A stretch of 35,480 bases of DNA, taken from Solobacterium sp. Lineage in GTDB: Bacteria; Bacillota_I; Bacilli_A; Erysipelotrichales; Erysipelotrichaceae. Made by a program: the position numbers and the translations under genes. Position 1 is the stretch's first letter; each line of letters opens with the position of its first letter. Shown here piece by piece: positions 31,325 to 35,480 of the stretch. Under the pieces are notes generated by a model, which worked only from the letters and a program-made list of their open reading frames with translations, was not told the DNA's origin and did not search any database. Location of the stretch: assembly GCA_017433125.1 (NCBI GenBank), contig JAFRHT010000048.1:1-35480 (forward strand). Direction: 5' to 3'.

Positions 31325-32767
31325 TTAATCTTCCAACGGCCGCAGGACCGCGTCAGCCGGCACAGGGCTCAGGAAACCGTCCTTAACCCGTTCAGCGTGC
31401 TCGCTCTTTGCGGCTTCGATCAGTTCCGGATGCTCATACAGGTCAATTGCCGCCCCGCACAGCACCTTACCGGCCAGGATCAGACCCTTGTGGCCGATTT
31501 CCGTCCGGCCGCAGGAAACATTCTGCCAGCTGTGCCCCGGGCTTCTCGCGACAAAGCAGGCCGTATGGATCTGCGCCGTCGGTACGCACCAGCTGACATC
31601 GCCGACATCGGTCGAGCCTTTGCTTTGCAGTTCGTTGTGCTCATACGGCACCAGGAAGTCATTGATGACCCTTGTACCGTTTTCGGAGTGTTCACGCACA
31701 TAGGCAACCGCTGCCGGTGAAGAAGCTTCATTGATGCCCGGCAGGGTGTCGCTCTTCATTTCAATGGACGCGTTCAGCTCCCTTGCGTAGGCCCACTCCT
31801 CTTCGGTATATTCCGGCAGCGGCACAGCCTTGAAGTTATCATACAGGACTTCTTCCAGGACTTTGTTCGGCACTGTGTTTGAGCAGCCGTCGATGAATAC
31901 CCTGGTCAGTTCTGTCTCGGTCATCATGGACGCAGCCAGGGCGATCTTATCCAGTCTTTCCTGCAGTTTCAGCGCATTCTTCACCCAGGTGGAGCGCACC
32001 ATGTAAAGCACCCGGGCATGGGGCTGCACAACATTCGGAGAAGGTCCGCCGGCATCGGTGATCGCGTAGTGGATCCGGTCATTGTCAGGGATGTGTTCCC
32101 GCATGAATTCCACGCCCATGTTCATCAGCTGCACCGCATCCAGGGCTGAACGGCCCCGCTCCGGTGCGCCGGCCGCGTGGCTGGCAATACCTTTGAACCA
32201 GTATTCAGTCTGAATGCAGGAATTGCAGGTCCCGCTGACAACCTCATTCTCGGTGCCCGGATGCCAGGTCAGGCAGACATCTGTATCCCGGAACACCTGA
32301 TCTCTCGCAAAGAACGCTTTTGCGGCACCGCCCTCCTCACCCGGACAGCCATAGAAAATTACTGTGCCCTGCCCCGGATGATCTTCCAGATAGCACTTGA
32401 TGCCATACGCGGCTGCCAATGATCCGGCTCCCAGCATATTATGGCCGCAGCCATGCCCGCTGCCGTTTTTTACCAGTTCCTCGCGGACCGCCGAGCCGCC
32501 TTTCTGCGACAGGCCGGACAGGGCATCGTATTCTGCCAGAATGCCGATCACCGGGCGGCCGCTGCCATAAGTACCGATAAAGGCTGTCTCAATGCTGTCA
32601 AACGGAGCTGTCACCGCAAAGCCGAGCTCCTTCAGTACTTTGACATACAAGGCCGCAGACTGATGTTCCTTGACCGACAGTTCGGCATATTCCCAGATCT
32701 GATCCGAAACATCCGTAAAGATCTTCCGATTCTCTTCAATATAGCCGGCATACGTCTTTTTCTCCAT
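31325..32767 (-). CDS. M20-family amidohydrolase, AbgB-like
   Basis: The protein has 480 residues, longer than the four other M20 proteins here and of a different branch (M20D/amidohydrolase). Motifs: GILAEYDALSG in place of the H-x-D pair, GHGCGHNMLGAGSL (metal-binding Cys/His cluster), FYGCPGEEGGAAKAFFARDQ, and CLTWHPGTEN. A second CIQTEYWFKGIASHAAGAPE marks the dimerisation-domain start. The length and the GxGCGHN motif fit the p-aminobenzoyl-glutamate hydrolase subunit AbgB and related aminoacylases, which cleave N-acyl bonds of amino acids or folate breakdown products. No AbgA or AbgT gene is adjacent. GGAGGATCAGTAAAT precedes the start. The TetR gene lies divergently upstream and may regulate it. 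Confidence 0.88.
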   Translation of the reverse strand: MEKKTYAGYIEENRKIFTDVSDQIWEYAELSVKEHQSAALYVKVLKELGFAVTAPFDSIETAFIGTYGSGRPVIGILAEYDALSGLSQKGGSAVREELVKNGSGHGCGHNMLGAGSLAAAYGIKCYLEDHPGQGTVIFYGCPGEEGGAAKAFFARDQVFRDTDVCLTWHPGTENEVVSGTCNSCIQTEYWFKGIASHAAGAPERGRSALDAVQLMNMGVEFMREHIPDNDRIHYAITDAGGPSPNVVQPHARVLYMVRSTWVKNALKLQERLDKIALAASMMTETELTRVFIDGCSNTVPNKVLEEVLYDNFKAVPLPEYTEEEWAYARELNASIEMKSDTLPGINEASSPAAVAYVREHSENGTRVINDFLVPYEHNELQSKGSTDVGDVSWCVPTAQIHTACFVARSPGHSWQNVSCGRTEIGHKGLILAGKVLCGAAIDLYEHPELIEAAKSEHAERVKDGFLSPVPADAVLRPLED

Positions 32768-32972
32768 ATTTACTGATCCTCCATTTCTTTTATTGTATTC
32801 ATTTTTTATTAGAAAATTGCCCTGTCTTTGTTCTCTTTTTTACGGTGGAGATCTTTTTAAATTCTTTTAATTTTTTCTCTTCAGAACAAAAAAATTATTT
32901 ATGGCATGCATATGAAACCTTATGAAAGAGCAGAAAACTAATAACGTATAATGTATAAGGAGGATTATTCCT

Positions 32973-33539
32973 ATGGCGAATCAACACACGCGAAAGGCCA
33001 TTCAGGACGAATTCCTGATTCAGCTCAGCCATAAACCTCTTAACAAAATCACCGTATCTTCCATTGTCCAGAACTGCCGGATTAATCGGAATACTTTCTA
33101 TTATTACTATCAGGACATCTATGACCTGCTCAGGGACATTCTGAACAGTGAATTAAAAAAGACCATCGCATACAGCAGCAGTTCTGCCTCCTGGGAAGAA
33201 TGGTTTTTATATGCCCTTCAGGTTATACTTCAGAATCCGGAGGCCATCAGCAATCTTTATCATTCCAGCCAGCAGAACCTCCTTCATGCCTATGTGTTTG
33301 AAAGCACCGGCATCATCATGCGGCAGTATATTGCATCTGTCGGGCAGGATCTGAAGCCGCAGCCGGCTGATGCTGAACTGCTGACCCTGTTCTATCAGTG
33401 TGCCCTCACGGAACTGGTGGAACAATGGCTCAAAACCGGCATGACCGATGATGCGGAAAGCATCATCCGGCATATCGGCCTGCTGATGAACGGCACCATA
33501 CGGGAAGCCCTTATACGCAGCGAAAGTCTCCGCGGCTGA
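32973..33539 (+). CDS. TetR/AcrR-family transcriptional regulator
   Basis: The protein has 188 residues. The N-terminal helix-turn-helix is KITVSSIVQNCRINRNTFYY followed by YYQDIYDLLRDIL, the normal TetR pattern. The C-terminal part is a helical ligand-binding/dimer domain of the type often annotated TetR_C in Bacillota, with a polyserine stretch at 53-58 of the domain linker. GGAGGATTATTCCT precedes the start. It is divergent from the AbgB-like gene, 205 bases away, and probably controls it or itself (inference). The 205-base gap is strongly A/T-rich with an ATGCAT core at 32906; no palindrome longer than six bases was found there. Confidence 0.88.
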   Translation: MANQHTRKAIQDEFLIQLSHKPLNKITVSSIVQNCRINRNTFYYYYQDIYDLLRDILNSELKKTIAYSSSSASWEEWFLYALQVILQNPEAISNLYHSSQQNLLHAYVFESTGIIMRQYIASVGQDLKPQPADAELLTLFYQCALTELVEQWLKTGMTDDAESIIRHIGLLMNGTIREALIRSESLRG

Positions 33540-33587
33540 GCGGAGCAATAAGAAAACAGGCATTGCCTGCTTTGCCGGACATGAAAA

Positions 33588-33608
33588 AATGACCCTCACC
33601 AGGTCATT
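33588..33608. terminator. Bidirectional terminator between TetR and the small cysteine-rich gene
   Basis: A 7-bp stem (AATGACC / GGTCATT) with CTCACCA loop has AAAAA before and ATTTT after. It serves the convergent genes on both sides. Confidence 0.7.
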
Positions 33609-33885
33609 ATTTTACGTTCGGATCGCCGTGATCTTTTCCGTACATGCAGTAATTCTTAATGTCACGGATATGAATATTCCACCAGCAGCACACATTGTCA
33701 CTGTCTCTTCTGACACAGTCTTTGCACTGGATGATCTGTTCCACATCCGGATCCGGCTGTCTATTGATCAGTTCTTCAATTTCCTTTGCGGAAAAGCGGG
33801 CCACATCATAGCCGCCCTTTTCTCTTGCCAGAGCGGAAAGCTGTTCCTTCAGAAACGGGCTGTCAATCTGTCCTGTATGTCTCAT
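33607..33885 (-). CDS. Small cysteine-rich protein, phage-like, unknown function
   Basis: The protein has 92 residues. The second half has CKDC (residues 54-57), then CC and YCMYGKD, a four-to-five-cysteine pattern suggesting one bound zinc. Short proteins with a C-x2-C-x(8-12)-C...C-S/M-Y-G-K/E motif are common in phages and prophages of anaerobic Bacillota, where they are uncharacterised. It has no membrane segment. It sits 107 bases from cas1 on the opposite strand. It could be a remnant of a prophage, or a small factor of the neighbouring defence locus; the sequence does not decide this. No strong ribosome binding site was found upstream. Confidence 0.5.
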   Translation of the reverse strand: MRHTGQIDSPFLKEQLSALAREKGGYDVARFSAKEIEELINRQPDPDVEQIIQCKDCVRRDSDNVCCWWNIHIRDIKNYCMYGKDHGDPNVK

Positions 33886-33992
33886 TGTTCCTACCTGCCT
33901 TTATATACATTTGTCATTGTATAACAAAACCGTGAGAAAGAACAGATGCCAGCTTCCGGCATCTCGTATGATAGATCCCGGGAGGTGTTTTC

Positions 33993-34895
33993 ATGTCTTT
34001 TCGTGCTCTTGAAATCAATAAACCGTCAGAACTTCATATTCATCATCATGTTCTGGAAATTCAGCAGGAGGACCAGATCCTGCGGATTCCGGTTGATGAC
34101 TGCAACGTGATCATCGCATCCGGTCCTGATGTCAGACTGTCCGCCAATGATCTGTCTGTTCTCGCCGACAGTGATGTACTTTTCATGACCATAGACAATC
34201 ATTATCTGCCCTCCTCCATGACGCTTTCATTTGCGAACAACGTCAGGCAGGCGCGGACGATGAAAAAACAGCTAACCATGTCCCGGCGGCGCAGAAACAA
34301 TCTTTGGGATCAATTGATCTGTGCAAAAATTCGTAACCAGTCTGCTGTACTATATCTTCTGCAAAGGGATGGGAGCCAGGAGATCTATGACTATGCCGGC
34401 AGGGTCAACCGTGGTGACAGAGATCACATCGAAGCGCTGGCTGCCAACAGGTATTTCCAGTATTATCACTCGGGTTTAAACCGGCGCTGTGATGATCCGG
34501 TCAACAGCTGTCTGAATTACGGCTATACCATTCTGCGCAGTGCTGTCGCAAGAAGTGCGGCCGCTCATGGCTTTCTTCTTTCTGAAGGCACATATCATCA
34601 CAACACGTTCAATTCTTTCAATCTTGTGGACGATCTGATTGAGCCATTCCGTCCGATTGCCGATCTTCAGTCAGCATACATCGTTTCGAATCAGATCCGT
34701 CTGTCCCGGGAACAGCGCAGAAAACTGATGGGTATTCTGTATCTTGAAACAAGAATTAACGGAGAAATCAACACCGTACTGCAGGCTATCGATATTATGG
34801 TGAACAGTGTCAAATCTTATATGTACTCTGAAACCGATGAAATATTGGTGCCTGAACTTCTTTCCATTCATGAGAAAGGAGGTGTCAGTGAATGA
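33993..34895 (+). CDS. cas1: CRISPR-associated integrase Cas1, type II style
   Basis: The protein has 300 residues, the usual length of type II Cas1 (about 290-305). The start MSFRALEINKPSELHIHHHV, the block LNYGYTILRSAVARSAAAHG and the FNSFNLVDDLIEPFRP motif match type II-A/II-C Cas1. Metal-binding residues are in place: Glu147 (DHIEALAA), His202 (EGTYHHNTFN) and Asp214, with Glu217 nearby. Cas1 with Cas2 inserts new spacers into a CRISPR array. GGGAGGTGTTTTC precedes the start and cas2 overlaps its end. Type II loci normally have cas9 directly upstream on the same strand; here the upstream genes are a small phage-like gene on the other strand and a TetR gene. A 7-bp hairpin (33944-33964) lies 28 bases before the start. 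Confidence 0.95.
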   Translation: MSFRALEINKPSELHIHHHVLEIQQEDQILRIPVDDCNVIIASGPDVRLSANDLSVLADSDVLFMTIDNHYLPSSMTLSFANNVRQARTMKKQLTMSRRRRNNLWDQLICAKIRNQSAVLYLLQRDGSQEIYDYAGRVNRGDRDHIEALAANRYFQYYHSGLNRRCDDPVNSCLNYGYTILRSAVARSAAAHGFLLSEGTYHHNTFNSFNLVDDLIEPFRPIADLQSAYIVSNQIRLSREQRRKLMGILYLETRINGEINTVLQAIDIMVNSVKSYMYSETDEILVPELLSIHEKGGVSE

Positions 34896-35197
34896 GAATA
34901 TTTGTTCTTTTAAATCCGACAAACAAGCACGGAACAAAGACAGAATATACCTTATTCCGGAAAGAACTTCAGAAATTAGGCTTCCTGCAGCTGCAGCCGG
35001 AAGTGTTCATGCGAGTCACTTCCAGCAGAAAATCATGTGATAAGTTTTTTACAAAAATGTCTGCAAAAGCCCCAAAAACGGGAAGAATTATCGCATATAA
35101 AATGACAGAAAAACAGTTCAGCAGACTTGTATACATTACAGGAAAAGCCTCTGTTCAAGAAGAATTAATAGGATCGAAGGATGTTATAATATTATAA
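34892..35197 (+). CDS. cas2: CRISPR-associated Cas2
   Basis: The protein has 101 residues and overlaps the cas1 stop by four bases (ATGA), so it is translationally coupled. The N-terminus MRIFVLLNPTNKHGTKTEYT, then FRKELQKLGFLQLQPEVFMR, is the ferredoxin-like fold of type II Cas2, where the first strand is usually followed by an aspartate (F-F-D-L-P). Here that position is Asn8 (VLLNP). The aspartate is the proposed metal ligand for nuclease activity and is dispensable for spacer integration in E. coli. The fit to the Cas2 fold is good in length and pattern, and the neighbourhood makes it firm. Confidence 0.88.
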   Translation: MRIFVLLNPTNKHGTKTEYTLFRKELQKLGFLQLQPEVFMRVTSSRKSCDKFFTKMSAKAPKTGRIIAYKMTEKQFSRLVYITGKASVQEELIGSKDVIIL

Positions 35198-35200
35198 ATA

Positions 35201-35236
35201 GTTTGACGAGGGTCGGAATTCGGAGGGGTGTCAAAC
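35201..35236. repeat. 36-base element with CRISPR-repeat-like ends (single copy)
   Basis: It starts GTTTGAC, ends GTCAAAC, and is 36 bases long, the length and terminal form of many type II CRISPR repeats (GTTTGAG...CAAAC in relatives). It begins three bases after the cas2 stop. Only one copy is visible; no second copy follows after a 28-32 base spacer. It may be a degenerate last repeat or chance. Confidence 0.3.
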
Positions 35237-35480
35237 AATGGGCAGAGATATATACAGGATGTTGTAATTAGACAGGCGCCATTAAAAGAAAACAGATACG
35301 TAACTAGAATGTATCTGCACGATGTGAATCTTGTCAAAATAGAAAATGGGATTCAATCGTTTACTAATCCAGCCCTTGGATTACAAGGAGTCCGGCCGAT
35401 TGAATCCCTTAATCAAAATATAGCAGATTCTCAAGACAATTCAAGTGGCAGCACACAGTTTTCTCGGCAATTAAATGACG
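35228..35480 (+). CDS. Unidentified open reading frame, truncated by the window edge
   Basis: A frame is open from 35207 to the edge. If it starts at GTG 35228 it reads VSNNGQRYIQDVVIRQAPLK and continues for 84 codons; the first ATG in frame is at 35309. The amino-acid content is rich in Asn, Gln and Ser in the last 35 residues. GGAGG lies too close to the GTG (one base gap). An ATG at 35238, in a different frame and better spaced, opens only a nine-residue peptide. The frame contains the inverted repeats described separately, which is unusual for a coding region. It is not recognisable as Csn2 or Cas9. It may be noncoding. Confidence 0.25.
   Translation, partial: MSNNGQRYIQDVVIRQAPLKENRYVTRMYLHDVNLVKIENGIQSFTNPALGLQGVRPIESLNQNIADSQDNSSGSTQFSRQLND
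35293..35317. repeat. Short inverted repeat
   Basis: CAGATAC (35293-35299) and GTATCTG (35311-35317) form 7-bp arms around an 11-base loop. It lies 30 bases before the larger nested repeat. Confidence 0.5.
35348..35408. repeat. Nested inverted repeat (12-bp outer arms, 7-bp inner hairpin)
   Basis: Outer arms GGGATTCAATCG (35348-35359) and CGATTGAATCCC (35397-35408) are perfectly complementary. Inside, TAATCCA (35365-35371) and TGGATTA (35377-35383) form a second perfect hairpin with GCCCT loop. The result is an interrupted long stem enclosing a hairpin, with 13 unpaired bases on the right side. No T run follows, so it is not a plain terminator. Confidence 0.7.

Noticed and set aside
33886-33992. 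tracrRNA or anti-repeat upstream of cas1
   Set aside because: No stretch complementary to the 36-mer ends (GTTTGAC) occurs there. Only a 7-bp hairpin (33944-33964) is seen, which is not enough to call an RNA gene.
35238-35267. Nine-residue peptide starting at ATG 35238 behind GGAGG
   Set aside because: It is too short to support, and the spacing match can arise by chance inside the G-rich repeat-like element.
35237-35480. A CRISPR array following the repeat-like 36-mer
   Set aside because: No second copy of the 36-mer appears at any spacer distance in the remaining sequence, so no array can be called.
1-35480. tRNA or rRNA genes
   Set aside because: No cloverleaf with a T-loop GTTCRANNC motif and CCA context, and no rRNA-like conserved stretch, was noticed in the intergenic regions; a covariance-model scan was not possible.

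Overview
The window reads as the chromosome of an anaerobic, amino-acid-fermenting Gram-positive bacterium (Bacillota). Strong AGGAGG-type ribosome binding sites, a biotin-dependent Na+-pumping decarboxylase, a tryptophanase, several M20 amidohydrolases, FeoAB and type II-style Cas1/Cas2 all fit an intestinal anaerobe of the Erysipelotrichia or Clostridia kind. That taxonomic guess is an inference from gene content only.

Layout. 1-140: 3' end of an IS3/IS150-type insertion sequence. 160-2790 (minus): an apparent operon of cyclophilin-type isomerase, YdcZ/DUF606-like transporter and ferredoxin-type aldo/keto reductase. 2968-3975: stomatin/band 7 protein. 4280-8038: M20 peptidase plus YfcC/DcuC-like carrier operon and a LysR regulator. 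8130-13344 (minus): five-gene operon for a membrane Na+-translocating decarboxylase, headed by a gene resembling the malonate decarboxylase alpha subunit (CoA transferase). 13494-15467 (minus): class V aminotransferase and an Asp/Glu-racemase-superfamily protein. 15696-16867: Crp/Fnr-type regulator and GNAT acetyltransferase. 16911-17902 (minus): 6-phosphofructokinase broken by one frameshift. 18037-20473 (minus): a second M20 peptidase plus carrier pair. 20675-22333 (minus): a long tryptophanase-family lyase. 22598-23536 (minus): a second LysR regulator. 23715-26168: two more M20 peptidases. 26211-31207: AlkZ-related protein, MFS carrier, degenerate NUDIX protein and FeoA-FeoB fusion. 31325-33539: AbgB-like M20 amidohydrolase and TetR regulator. 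33607-35480: small cysteine-rich phage-like protein, cas1, cas2, then a stretch with a CRISPR-repeat-like 36-mer, nested inverted repeats and the start of an unknown reading frame.

How it may work together (inference): carriers import acylated amino acids, small peptides or carboxylates. The M20 enzymes release free amino acids. Tryptophanase and the class V PLP enzyme degrade them. The CoA transferase plus biotin-dependent membrane decarboxylase turns a dicarboxylate, most simply malonate, into an acetyl-type product while exporting Na+. Two sets of shared intergenic motifs suggest co-regulation: paired ATGCAT boxes 22 bp apart, and TGTA-N8-TACA dyads that fit the NtcA-like recognition helix of the local Crp-family regulator. 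The most unusual parts are the ACP-free hybrid decarboxylase operon and the Cas9-less cas1-cas2 locus at the right edge.
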